Of a stretch of 42,233 nt of DNA, positions 24,767 to 32,813 are shown in pieces. This DNA comes from JACZWL01 sp046756445. GTDB taxonomy: Bacteria; Pseudomonadota; Gammaproteobacteria; Steroidobacterales; Woeseiaceae. The stretch is from contig JBHHWI010000014.1 of NCBI GenBank assembly GCA_046756445.1, positions 1 through 42,233 of the forward strand, read 5' to 3'. Position 1 is the first letter of the stretch. Every line of letters starts with the position of its first letter. Both the position numbers and the translations under genes were made by a program. The notes beneath the pieces are model-generated. The model made no database searches, had not been told where the DNA came from, and worked only from the letters and a program-made list of their open reading frames with translations.

Positions 24767-25927
24767 TCATTGCAAGGCTATGGCCGTCTGCGAAGATTCC
24801 CGTTTGACCTGGTCCATGTGGGTCACGAATTGCTCGAACAGCGTCAGCAGGTCGTGCGGGCCCGGGCTGGCCTCCGGATGACCCTGAAAGCCGAACGCCG
24901 GCGCGCCCACCAGCGAAATGCCCTGCAGGCTGCCGTCGAACAGCGACCGGTGCGTCGCCTCGACATTGTCGGGTAGCGTTTTTTCATCGACGGCAAAGCC
25001 GTGGTTCTGGCTGGTGATGAGCACCCGCCCCGACCGCAAATCCTGAACCGGATGATTGGCGCCGTGATGGCCGAACTTCATCTTGACGGTCCTGGCGCCG
25101 CATGCCAGGGCAAGTAACTGATGGCCCAGACAGATACCGAACACGGGCACACCGTTTTCCAGGATTTCCTTTATCGCCTCAATTGCGTAGTCGCACGGCT
25201 CCGGATCACCGGGCCCGTTGGACAGGAAGACACCATCGGGCGACAGCGACATGGCATCGCGGGCCGTCGTCGTTGCCGGCACGACCGTCATCCGGCAATC
25301 GAGATCGGAGAGCAGCCTGAGAATATTTCGCTTGATGCCGAAATCGTAGGCGACCACATGGTAGGGAGCGATACGCCGGGTCATGATTCGACCGCGTTTA
25401 CCGAACTCGGTGCCGTGACACCACTGATAGCTCCGGTCTGTCGTAACGAACCTGGCGAGATCCATGCCGGCGATGCCGGGAAACTTGCGCGCGTGTTTGA
25501 TGGCCGTATCGGGATCTGCCTCGCCCGTCATGATACAACCCGACTGGGCGCCCTTCTCCCTGATCAGTCGGGTCAGTTTTCGGGTGTCGATATCGGCAAT
25601 CGCAACCGTCTTTCCGCGCCGCAGAAACTCGCCGAAAGAACGCTCGGTCCGCCAGCTGCTGGCGAGCATCGAGGAGTCCCGCACGATGAGCCCGGATGCA
25701 TGAATCGTCGACGATTCCATGTCCACACTGTTGCTGCCGGTGTTACCGATGTGCGGATAGGTCAGTGAGACTATCTGGCGGCAATAGGAAGGATCCGTAA
25801 GGATCTCCTGGTAGCCCGTCATTGCCGTATTGAAGACGACTTCGCCAATGGTCTTGCCGTCATCGCCGACGGAAACACCGCGGAATATCGTGCCATCCTG
25901 TAATGCCAGTACTGCCGGCGTACCCAA
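24767..25927 (-). CDS. carA: Carbamoyl-phosphate synthase small subunit
   Basis: This 386-residue glutamine amidotransferase subunit supplies ammonia to CarB. The class I triad is C266 (FGICLGHQ), H350 and E352 (FGFQGHPEA). SNGPGDPEPC and the N-terminal CPSase domain are also clear. The start must be TTG at 25927: GAGGA lies 6 bp upstream and no ATG or GTG occurs in a sensible place. It lies downstream of dapB, separated by a hairpin with a T run. Confidence 0.96.
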   Translation of the reverse strand: MGTPAVLALQDGTIFRGVSVGDDGKTIGEVVFNTAMTGYQEILTDPSYCRQIVSLTYPHIGNTGSNSVDMESSTIHASGLIVRDSSMLASSWRTERSFGEFLRRGKTVAIADIDTRKLTRLIREKGAQSGCIMTGEADPDTAIKHARKFPGIAGMDLARFVTTDRSYQWCHGTEFGKRGRIMTRRIAPYHVVAYDFGIKRNILRLLSDLDCRMTVVPATTTARDAMSLSPDGVFLSNGPGDPEPCDYAIEAIKEILENGVPVFGICLGHQLLALACGARTVKMKFGHHGANHPVQDLRSGRVLITSQNHGFAVDEKTLPDNVEATHRSLFDGSLQGISLVGAPAFGFQGHPEASPGPHDLLTLFEQFVTHMDQVKRESSQTAIALQ

Positions 25928-25944
25928 ACTTAATCCTCAGATGT

Positions 25945-25973
25945 ACAAAAGCGGAAGGGCCATGCCTCCCGCT
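25945..25973 (-). terminator. Rho-independent terminator or attenuator, dapB to carA
   Basis: The minus strand forms AGCGGGAGG-CATGGC-CCTTCCGCT (25973-25950), a 9 bp stem with one G-T pair, followed by TTTTG. It lies 37 bp after dapB and 18 bp before carA. It may end the dnaK-dnaJ-dapB transcript or attenuate carA, since there is almost no room for a carA promoter after it. Confidence 0.7.
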
Positions 25974-26009
25974 CATCTGATCGCCTACCAGCCAGCGATC
26001 CGCGGTAGT

Positions 26010-26804
26010 TTACTGCCAAGTCTCTGTCGGAAACAACAGATCACGCATGCGGTAACGGCCGGGGGGCTGCACGGCCAGCCATTTGGCGGCCCGCAGCGCG
26101 CCATCGGCAAAGACGCGCCGGCTCGAGACACGGTGTGTCAGTTCCAGGCGCTCTGATTCGCTGAACAGGATCACCGTGTGTTCGCCGGGCACTTCTCCCT
26201 CCCGTGTCACCTCGAAGCCGATCTCGCCCGGAGCCAGTGGCCTTTTCAGGCCGGCAGGCTGGTAGCGCATGATTGCGTCGAAGTCCTGGTTCCTGGCCTC
26301 TGCAAGAGACGCGCCCAGCTGCAATGCCGTGCCGGACGGTGCATCGATCTTGTGAACGTGGTGTGTCTCGTGGATTTCGGCTTCGAATCCTTCGCCGAGG
26401 CTGGTTGCGGCCTGGCGGACGAGGCGATCGAGCACCGCAATACCGAGACTCATATTGCGGTCGTACAGGACCGGTATGGATTGCGCGACATCCGCGATTC
26501 TCGCCGATGCCGCCTCATCCAGGCCGCTGACGCCGATCACCAGGGGTATCCGCGCCGCCAGTACGGCGTCGAGGACTTTCGGGGTGGCCTTCGGGAGGCT
26601 GAAATCGATGGCGACGTCGGCCGAAGACAAGACCGGCTCGAGTTGGTCGCTGATCACGACGTCCCCGTCAGCCGACAGGTCTCTTCGGCTCCAGACGCCG
26701 GTCAGCCGCAGCTCGTCGTCGGTCGCCACCGCCTGCATGATCTGCTGACCCATGCGTCCCGCGCCGAGCACGGCAACCCTCAGGGTATCGGCATCCGTGC
26801 CCAT
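26010..26804 (-). CDS. dapB: 4-hydroxy-tetrahydrodipicolinate reductase
   Basis: This 264-residue enzyme works in the diaminopimelate and lysine pathway. VLGAGRMGQQ near residue 12 is the NAD(P)H-binding loop. ETHHVHKIDAPSGTA holds the conserved His and Lys of the substrate site. I start at the ATG at 26804, which overlaps the dnaJ stop by one base (TAATG). A longer open frame upstream is dnaJ in another frame. Confidence 0.97.
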   Translation of the reverse strand: MGTDADTLRVAVLGAGRMGQQIMQAVATDDELRLTGVWSRRDLSADGDVVISDQLEPVLSSADVAIDFSLPKATPKVLDAVLAARIPLVIGVSGLDEAASARIADVAQSIPVLYDRNMSLGIAVLDRLVRQAATSLGEGFEAEIHETHHVHKIDAPSGTALQLGASLAEARNQDFDAIMRYQPAGLKRPLAPGEIGFEVTREGEVPGEHTVILFSESERLELTHRVSSRRVFADGALRAAKWLAVQPPGRYRMRDLLFPTETWQ

Positions 26805-27928
26805 TACTGGCTGACGCGCTCGAAGAAGCGCTTGACCGTATCGAGCCATCCTCCGGCGCGCGGGCTGTGCCTGTCCCCGCCTGCGCCGACTGATTTGTCG
26901 AATTCCCGCAGAACGGATTGCTGTTCTGACGTCAGATTGATGGGCGTCTCGACGGCGACGCGCGCGAACAGGTCGCCGCGTCTCCGGTCGCGAACCGTCT
27001 TGACTCCCTTGCCACGCAGGCGAAAGCTCTTGCCCGATTGCGTGCCGGCAGGAATCTTCAGCGCGACGTGACCGTCCAGCGTCGGCAGTTTGACTTCGCC
27101 GCCCAACGCCGCGGTGGCGAAACTGATCGGTACCTCGCAAGACAGATCCGCAGCCTCGCGCTGGAAGATTTTATGCGGGTTTACCCGGATCTCGACGTAG
27201 AGGTCACCGGGCGGGCCACCGTTGCGGCCTGCCTCACCCTCACCCGTCAGGCGGATCCGATCGCCGTCCTCCACGCCATCCGGCACCTTGACCGACAATT
27301 TCTTGGTCCTGGAGACACGGCCACGGCCATGACAGGCGCCGCAGGGGTCGGTGATGACCGTGCCGGCGCCCTTGCAGGCGGGGCAGGTCTGTTGAATGGA
27401 GAAGAAACCCTGCTGCATCCGGACCTGGCCGCTGCCGCCGCAGGTCGCGCAGGTCACGGGATCCGTGCCTCTTTCGGCGCCGCTGCCGCCACAGGCTTCG
27501 CAGCTTACCTGGGTAGGTACTTCGATCGTGACCGAGTCGCCGCTGACAGCCTGTTCGAGGTCCAGTCGCAGCTCATAACCGAGATCGGCGCCCCGAAACA
27601 CCTGGGTTCGCCTCCGCCGGCCTCCGCCGAAGATATCGCCGAAGACATCACCGAAGATGTCGCCGAAGCCTTCCGCGCTGAACCCGCCGCCGGCGGGGCC
27701 ACCGCGCACGCCGTCATGCCCGAATCGGTCGTACGCGGCCCGCCTGTCGGGATCGCTCAGGATCTCGTAGGCTTCCTTCGCTTCCTTGAATTTACGCTCG
27801 GCATCCGAGTCGTCCGTGTTGCGGTCGGGGTGGTGCTTCATGGCCAGTCGCCGGTACGACTTCTTGATTTCGTCCGCTGACGCGCTTTTCGTAACTCCGA
27901 GGATTTCGTAGTAGTCGCGTTTGGCCAT
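26804..27928 (-). CDS. dnaJ: Chaperone DnaJ
   Basis: This 374-residue co-chaperone stimulates DnaK ATPase and delivers substrates. It has a J domain with HPD at 33-35 and a Gly/Phe-rich linker. Four CxxCxGxG zinc repeats follow (CEACGGSG, CATCGGSG, CPACKGAG, CGACHGRG), then the C-terminal substrate-binding domains. The ATG at 27928 is preferred over a GTG two codons before it, because AAGAG is then at a workable distance. Confidence 0.98.
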   Translation of the reverse strand: MAKRDYYEILGVTKSASADEIKKSYRRLAMKHHPDRNTDDSDAERKFKEAKEAYEILSDPDRRAAYDRFGHDGVRGGPAGGGFSAEGFGDIFGDVFGDIFGGGRRRRTQVFRGADLGYELRLDLEQAVSGDSVTIEVPTQVSCEACGGSGAERGTDPVTCATCGGSGQVRMQQGFFSIQQTCPACKGAGTVITDPCGACHGRGRVSRTKKLSVKVPDGVEDGDRIRLTGEGEAGRNGGPPGDLYVEIRVNPHKIFQREAADLSCEVPISFATAALGGEVKLPTLDGHVALKIPAGTQSGKSFRLRGKGVKTVRDRRRGDLFARVAVETPINLTSEQQSVLREFDKSVGAGGDRHSPRAGGWLDTVKRFFERVSQ

Positions 27929-27946
27929 AGACACTCTTTTGAATCA

Positions 27947-27967
27947 AGGGCGCCCCGTCGGCGCCCT
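27947..27967 (-). terminator. hairpin between dnaK and dnaJ
   Basis: The minus strand reads AGGGCGCC-GACGG-GGCGCCCT, an 8 bp perfect stem, followed by TGATTC rather than a T run. It may reduce readthrough into dnaJ or protect the dnaK message 3' end, and so set a higher DnaK than DnaJ level. It is not a full Rho-independent terminator. Confidence 0.5.
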
Positions 27968-27995
27968 GACCATGTCAAGTTCCCCGCCGGGCAAA

Positions 27996-29921
27996 CTAGT
28001 CTGACTTGGACTTGTCGTCGTTGTCCACTTCCTCAAATTCGGCGTCGACAACATCGTCACCCGATGCCGCGGCGGCGTCACCGGCCGCCGGACCCTCCTT
28101 CGCCTGCTCCGCATAGAGCTTCTGGGCGAGCCCGGCCGAGGCTTGCGCAAGTGCATTGGTCTTGGTCTCGATCGCGTCCTTCTCGTCCTTGTCCAGCGCC
28201 GCCTTCAGGTCAGCGATGGCGGTTTCGACGGCATGGCGCTCCTCACCGCTTGCCTTTTCGCCGAGCTCGGCGAGCGTCTTTTCCGATGCATGAATCAGGT
28301 TGTCCGCCTGATTTCGCGCATCGACGAGCTCGCGGAACTTCTTGTCTTCCTCGGCATGACTCGCGGCATCGGCAACCATCTGCTCGATTTCGTCATCGGA
28401 CAGTCCGCTGGACGCCTTGATGACGATGTTTTGGCTCTTGCCGGTTGCCTTGTCCTTGGCGGAAACGTTGAGAATGCCGTTCGCATCGATGTCGAAGGTG
28501 ACGTCGATCTGCGGCATGCCACGCGGCGCCGGCGGGATATCCGTCAGGTCGAATCTGCCCAGCGACTTGTTGTCCGCGGCGCGTTCACGCTCGCCCTGCA
28601 GGACATGGATGGTCACCGCGGTCTGATTGTCGTCGGCCGTTGAGAAAACCTGTTCGGCGTTTGCCGGGATCGTCGTATTCTTCTCGATCAGCTTGGTCAA
28701 CACGGCGCCCAGCGTCTCGATGCCGAGTGACAGTGGCGTAACGTCGAGCAACAGGACGTCCTTGACATCGCCGGCCAGGACACCGCCCTGAATCGCGGCG
28801 CCGAGAGCGACTGCCTCGTCCGGATTTACGTCCTTGCGCGGCTCTTTACCGAAGAAACTTCTGACCTCGTCCTGGACTTTCGGCATGCGCGTCTGCCCGC
28901 CCACGAGAATGACATCGTCAATCTCGTTTACCTTCAGCCCGGCGTCTGTCAGAGCGGTCTTGCACGGCCCCATCGTTCTGGCAATGAGCTCTTCGACAAG
29001 TGACTCGAGCTTCGCGCGGGTCAGTTTGATATTGAGATGTTTCGGGCCGGCAGCATCCGCCGTGATGTACGGCAGGTTGACCTCGGAATGCTGTTGCGAC
29101 GAGAGCTCTATCTTGGCCGTTTCCGCCGCCTCTTTGAGCCGCTGCATTGCAAGCGGGTCCTGCGTGATATCGACGCCGCTTTCACGCTGGAACTCCGACG
29201 CCAGATACTCGATCACGCGCATGTCGAAGTCTTCGCCGCCAAGGAACGTGTCTCCGTTGGTTGCCAGCACTTCGAACTGGTGCTCGCCGTCGACTTCGGC
29301 GATCTCGATGATGGAAATGTCGAACGTGCCGCCGCCCAGGTCGAATACTGCGATCTTGGCGTCGCCACGCTTCTTGTCCAATCCGTACGCGAGGGCCGCC
29401 GCCGTCGGTTCGTTGATGATGCGTTTCACGTCGAGGCCTGCGATCTTGCCCGCGTCTTTGGTCGCCTGTCGCTGCGCGTCGTTGAAATAGGCCGGAACCG
29501 TTACCACCGCTTCCTTGATCTCCTCGCCCAGATAGTCTTCCGCGGTCTTTTTCATCTTCATCAGGACTCGTGCGGAAATCTCGGGCGGCGCCATCTTCTT
29601 CGAATTCGCCTGGACCCAGGCGTCACCGTTGTCCGCCTTGACGATCTCATACGGCACCATTTTAATGTCGCGCTGAACGACGTCGTCCTCGAATCGACGT
29701 CCAATGAGACGCTTGATTGCAAACAGTGTGTTGTTCGGATTCGTGACCGCCTGGCGTTTGGCTGACTGCCCCACCAGCACTTCGTCGTCTTTGCTGAATG
29801 CCACAATCGACGGCGTCGTGCGGTCGCCCTCGCTGTTTTCGATGACTTTGGGCTTATCGCCCTCCATCACCGCGACGCAAGAGTTGGTGGTACCCAGGTC
29901 GATACCGATCACTTTACCCAT
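27996..29921 (-). CDS. dnaK: Chaperone DnaK (Hsp70)
   Basis: This 641-residue chaperone folds proteins using ATP, with DnaJ and GrpE. GIDLGTTNSCVAVM (phosphate 1), VFDLGGGTFDISIIEI (phosphate 2) and VILVGGQTRMPKVQ mark the ATPase domain. The substrate-binding and lid domains follow. The C-terminus EEVDNDDKSKSD is the disordered tail typical of DnaK. ATG start; an RpoH-type promoter lies 46 bp or more upstream. Confidence 0.99.
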   Translation of the reverse strand: MGKVIGIDLGTTNSCVAVMEGDKPKVIENSEGDRTTPSIVAFSKDDEVLVGQSAKRQAVTNPNNTLFAIKRLIGRRFEDDVVQRDIKMVPYEIVKADNGDAWVQANSKKMAPPEISARVLMKMKKTAEDYLGEEIKEAVVTVPAYFNDAQRQATKDAGKIAGLDVKRIINEPTAAALAYGLDKKRGDAKIAVFDLGGGTFDISIIEIAEVDGEHQFEVLATNGDTFLGGEDFDMRVIEYLASEFQRESGVDITQDPLAMQRLKEAAETAKIELSSQQHSEVNLPYITADAAGPKHLNIKLTRAKLESLVEELIARTMGPCKTALTDAGLKVNEIDDVILVGGQTRMPKVQDEVRSFFGKEPRKDVNPDEAVALGAAIQGGVLAGDVKDVLLLDVTPLSLGIETLGAVLTKLIEKNTTIPANAEQVFSTADDNQTAVTIHVLQGERERAADNKSLGRFDLTDIPPAPRGMPQIDVTFDIDANGILNVSAKDKATGKSQNIVIKASSGLSDDEIEQMVADAASHAEEDKKFRELVDARNQADNLIHASEKTLAELGEKASGEERHAVETAIADLKAALDKDEKDAIETKTNALAQASAGLAQKLYAEQAKEGPAAGDAAAASGDDVVDAEFEEVDNDDKSKSD

Positions 29922-29966
29922 GTCCTAATCTCCGGATTCTGTTGGAAATTGCCTGAAACTTGCCTG

Positions 29967-29995
29967 TAGGTGGGGCCTTCAACCTGCGTTTCAAG
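29967..29995 (-). promoter_or_regulatory. RpoH (sigma-32) promoter of dnaK
   Basis: On the minus strand CTTGAA (29995-29990), a 14 bp spacer, and CCCCACCTA (29975-29967) match the sigma-32 consensus and the spacing of the E. coli dnaK P1 promoter. It sits between the grpE stop and dnaK. Confidence 0.8.
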
Positions 29996-30020
29996 CGGTG
30001 CCCGGCCCGGTTTTTCGGCC

Positions 30021-30623
30021 TCACTTCGCATCGCCGTCGCCTTCGGCGGGTCCCGAAGCAACCACCACACGGGCGGGTCGGAGCAGGCGACCATTCAGCA
30101 TGTATCCCTTCTGGATGACGGTCAGCACGGAGCCGGGCTCCAGGTCCGGCGAGGGCTGCATCGACATCGCCTCGTGTTCCTCCGGGTTGAAGGGCTCGCC
30201 TTCGGGATTCAGCTCGACGACGCCGAATCGCTCCATGATTGCGGACAGCAGCTTCAGAGTTGCCTCTTTGCCTTCCAGCAGGCTCTGCACATCAGCTTGC
30301 TCTGCCGCCGCCAGCCCCATCTCCAGGCTGTCTCTTACCGCCAGCAGTTCCGTACAAAACCGCTCCAGTGCGAACTTGTGCGCGCTCTCAATGTCTCTGG
30401 AGGCCCGTTTGCGGACATTCTCGAGTTCGGCCGCCGCCCTCAGATACTTGTCCCAGTTCGCGTCCGCCAGGGCCTTGAGTTCGGCCAGTGCCTCGTCCGC
30501 GCCTTCCTGTTCGGTCTTCTGGTTTGCCGAATCCTGTTCGGCCTGCTGGTCTGCCGAAGGCCGCTCGGCATTCTGGTCCGGCGAGTCCTGTTCGGCCTCC
30601 GGCCGGTCGTGCTGTCCACTCAT
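30021..30623 (-). CDS. grpE: Nucleotide exchange factor GrpE
   Basis: This 200-residue dimeric factor releases ADP from DnaK. The order is a disordered acidic N-terminus built of four 9-residue repeats (10-45), a long coiled coil (about 46-120), and the beta domain containing GVVELNPEGEPFNPEEHEAM and QKGYMLNGRLLRPARVVV. ATG start. It lies between hrcA and dnaK with its own RpoH-type promoter. Confidence 0.97.
   Translation of the reverse strand: MSGQHDRPEAEQDSPDQNAERPSADQQAEQDSANQKTEQEGADEALAELKALADANWDKYLRAAAELENVRKRASRDIESAHKFALERFCTELLAVRDSLEMGLAAAEQADVQSLLEGKEATLKLLSAIMERFGVVELNPEGEPFNPEEHEAMSMQPSPDLEPGSVLTVIQKGYMLNGRLLRPARVVVASGPAEGDGDAK
30489..30596 (-). repeat. four tandem 27 bp repeats in grpE
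   Basis: The coding strand encodes AEQDSPDQN, AERPSADQQ, AEQDSANQK and TEQEGADEA in a row, with matching DNA similarity. The repeats fall in the disordered N-terminal tail, where copy number can change without harming the fold. Confidence 0.75.
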
Positions 30624-30692
30624 TTGAAAACTGCTCCGGTTGATTCTCGGACGCGGATTTTAAAGGCCATGGGCCCTCTTGAGAATGGAGAA

Positions 30693-30720
30693 GTTTGGGG
30701 CCGCCCCGGAGAATATCAAG
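30693..30720 (-). promoter_or_regulatory. RpoH (sigma-32) promoter of grpE
   Basis: On the minus strand CTTGAT (30720-30715), a 14 bp spacer, and CCCCAAAC (30700-30693) match sigma-32 promoters. It begins 8 bp after the hrcA stop, so grpE can be induced independently of hrcA. Confidence 0.75.
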
Positions 30721-30728
30721 ACCGGGCG

Positions 30729-31787
30729 CTAGTCTGCTGGGTGTAGCATGGTACCGAGCAACCTTGCCGTGATGTCGACGATGGGGACCACCCGATCGTA
30801 TGCCATCCGGGTCGGTCCGATAACACCGAGCACCCCGATGCTGCCGTCATCGGCATGGTACGGCGCGGTCACGACGCTACAGTCATCGAAGATATGCATG
30901 CCCGATTCCTCTCCGATGAAGATCTGGACGCCGGCCGCGTTGATGCTGCGGTCCAGCAGATCGAGCATAAACCGCTTTCTCGAGAACGCGTCAAACAGGC
31001 GTCGCAGCGTGTCGATATCCGACAATTCGGCGAAATTCATCAGGTTGGTCTCGCCGGCAACCACGAATTCGGCCTGCGGCGTCACTGCTCCCTCCATCGC
31101 CGATCGGGCGACCGCGATAATGTCGTGCATGGCCTGATTCATTGAATCTCGCGTCTTCTCGAGATCGGCCAACAGTCGTCTGCGAATCTCCGGCAAATCC
31201 GAACCCGCATAATTCTCGTTGATAAAGTTCGCGGCGCGCTGAAGCTCTGCTGCGGTGTGTTTCTGATCGGTGTGCAGAATCCGGTTCTGGACTTCCCGAT
31301 CGTTGATGACGAGGATGGCAAGGACGCGGTGGTCAGCCAGCGGCAGGAATTCGATCTGCCGGAGCGTCGACTGATGTCCTCTCGGCACCGTGACGATGCC
31401 CGCAAGGCTCGTGATCTTGGAGAGCAGGCTCGATACCGAGCTGACCAGGGCTTCCGGATCATCCTGCCGTGTGTGGAGCTCCGACTCCATTTTTCTGATT
31501 TCGCCTTCACCCGGCGGCCGGTAGCGAACCAGCGTATCGACAAATAACCGGTAGCCCCGTGGCGTCGGAACTCTACCGGCAGAAGTATGCGGCGCGGATA
31601 CAAAGCCCATCTCTTCGAGATCGGACATTACGTTGCGAATCGTGGCCGGGCTCAGGTCGATACCGGCATCGCGCGACAGCGTACGCGAGCCGACCGGGTG
31701 GCCATCGCGAATAAAACGCTGAATCAATACTTTCAGCAGATATTGAGCACGTTCACTGGGTGCAGCACTGACTGCTTCGTGCGCCAT
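30729..31787 (-). CDS. hrcA: Heat-inducible transcription repressor HrcA
   Basis: This 352-residue repressor normally binds CIRCE operators of chaperone genes and is kept active by GroEL. An N-terminal winged helix is visible (YLLKVLIQRFIRDGHPVGSRTL, then PATIRNVMSDLEEMGF). A GAF-like domain follows, and the C-terminus has SIGVLGVIGPTRMAYDRVVP. ATG start. No consensus CIRCE is present at hrcA, grpE, dnaK or dnaJ; targets may lie elsewhere, such as groESL. Confidence 0.97.
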   Translation of the reverse strand: MAHEAVSAAPSERAQYLLKVLIQRFIRDGHPVGSRTLSRDAGIDLSPATIRNVMSDLEEMGFVSAPHTSAGRVPTPRGYRLFVDTLVRYRPPGEGEIRKMESELHTRQDDPEALVSSVSSLLSKITSLAGIVTVPRGHQSTLRQIEFLPLADHRVLAILVINDREVQNRILHTDQKHTAAELQRAANFINENYAGSDLPEIRRRLLADLEKTRDSMNQAMHDIIAVARSAMEGAVTPQAEFVVAGETNLMNFAELSDIDTLRRLFDAFSRKRFMLDLLDRSINAAGVQIFIGEESGMHIFDDCSVVTAPYHADDGSIGVLGVIGPTRMAYDRVVPIVDITARLLGTMLHPAD

Positions 31788-31802
31788 TGGTCAATTACGA
31801 AA

Positions 31803-31821
31803 AATGAGCAACCAACTCATT
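31803..31821. promoter_or_regulatory. inverted repeat in the hrcA leader
   Basis: AATGAG and CTCATT face each other across 7 bp, between the hrcA -10 box and its start codon. The arms differ from CIRCE (TTAGCACTC). It is a candidate operator for autoregulation. Confidence 0.4.
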
Positions 31822-31840
31822 GTGTTACTGTAGATACGAA

Positions 31841-31869
31841 AAGCTAGCAACGGCTTGGCGGTGGGTCAA
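31841..31869 (-). promoter_or_regulatory. sigma-70-type promoter of hrcA
   Basis: On the minus strand TTGACC (31869-31864) and TAGCTT (31846-31841) are 17 bp apart. The start point would be about 45 bases before the hrcA ATG, with the inverted repeat in the leader. The 123 bp divergent region also serves nadK, for which I see no clear promoter. Confidence 0.5.
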
Positions 31870-31910
31870 GGGTCTGCAACAATCCGCACGAACAACGCAT
31901 TTCGGGCCTG

Positions 31911-32810
31911 ATGAGCAAAGCATTCGAGACTGTAGCCATACTGGGCCGGCACAATGACTCACGGGTCGCCGAGCCGATCGCCGCACTGGCGTCGCATTTA
32001 ACTAAAGCCGGCGTGGACGTCATCGCACTGCCGGACGCCGATCCCGGATTACCGGTGCGCACTGTAGCCGAAGGCGAGATCGCCGGTCTGGCCGACCTGA
32101 TCGTCGCGGTAGGTGGAGACGGCACGATGCTCTACGCCGCCGGCCTGGCCCGCGATCATGACGTGCCGTTGCTCGGCATCAACCGGGGCCGCCTCGGTTT
32201 TCTCGCCGACGTGACGCCCGATGAGATGTTGCAGAGTGTCGATCGAATACTGGCCGGCGAGTATTCCCGGGAATCCCGCTTGCTGCTCGACGCACGACTC
32301 GTGAGCGCCGACGGCGGCATCGTCACCGCCTCGGCGTTGAATGACATCGTCCTGCAACGGCGCGGCACCGGACGAATGGTCGACTTCGAAACATCGATTG
32401 CCGACCAGTTCGTCAATACCCATTCCGGCGACGGGCTCATTGTCGCCACGCCGACAGGATCCACCGCCTACGCGCTGAGCTGCGGCGGACCCATCATCGA
32501 GCCACAGCTGGATGCCGTGGTGGTCGTGCCGGTATGTCCGCACACCTTGAGCGACAGGCCGATCGTAGTCCCGGCCAGCCTGGAAATAGGGGTCAAATTG
32601 CTCGAACGCTTTGACACGCAAGCCGAAGTGACTGCCGATGGTCATTCGTTCGGCGCCTTGACCGGACAGGACCATCTGTTGATCAGCGCAGCCGCCAAAC
32701 GCACTACACTCATTCACCCCCCGGGCCACGACTTTTACGAGATCCTGCGTTCCAAACTCCACTGGGGACGGGACAGCCGGGTACGGGGCCACGAAGACAG
32801 GAGACGATAG
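31911..32810 (+). CDS. nadK: NAD kinase
   Basis: This 299-residue enzyme phosphorylates NAD to NADP. GGDGTML (68-74) is the catalytic motif, NRGRLGFLADV the following conserved loop, and DGLIVATPTGSTAYALSCGG the nucleotide-binding region. ATG start; the upstream gene hrcA is divergent. It is followed 3 bp later by recN, a common gammaproteobacterial pair. Confidence 0.97.
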   Translation: MSKAFETVAILGRHNDSRVAEPIAALASHLTKAGVDVIALPDADPGLPVRTVAEGEIAGLADLIVAVGGDGTMLYAAGLARDHDVPLLGINRGRLGFLADVTPDEMLQSVDRILAGEYSRESRLLLDARLVSADGGIVTASALNDIVLQRRGTGRMVDFETSIADQFVNTHSGDGLIVATPTGSTAYALSCGGPIIEPQLDAVVVVPVCPHTLSDRPIVVPASLEIGVKLLERFDTQAEVTADGHSFGALTGQDHLLISAAAKRTTLIHPPGHDFYEILRSKLHWGRDSRVRGHEDRRR

Positions 32811-32813
32811 TCG

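Noticed and set aside
29922..31910. CIRCE operator
   Set aside because: I read the gaps before hrcA, grpE and dnaK for TTAGCACTC or GAGTGCTAA and found no acceptable match.
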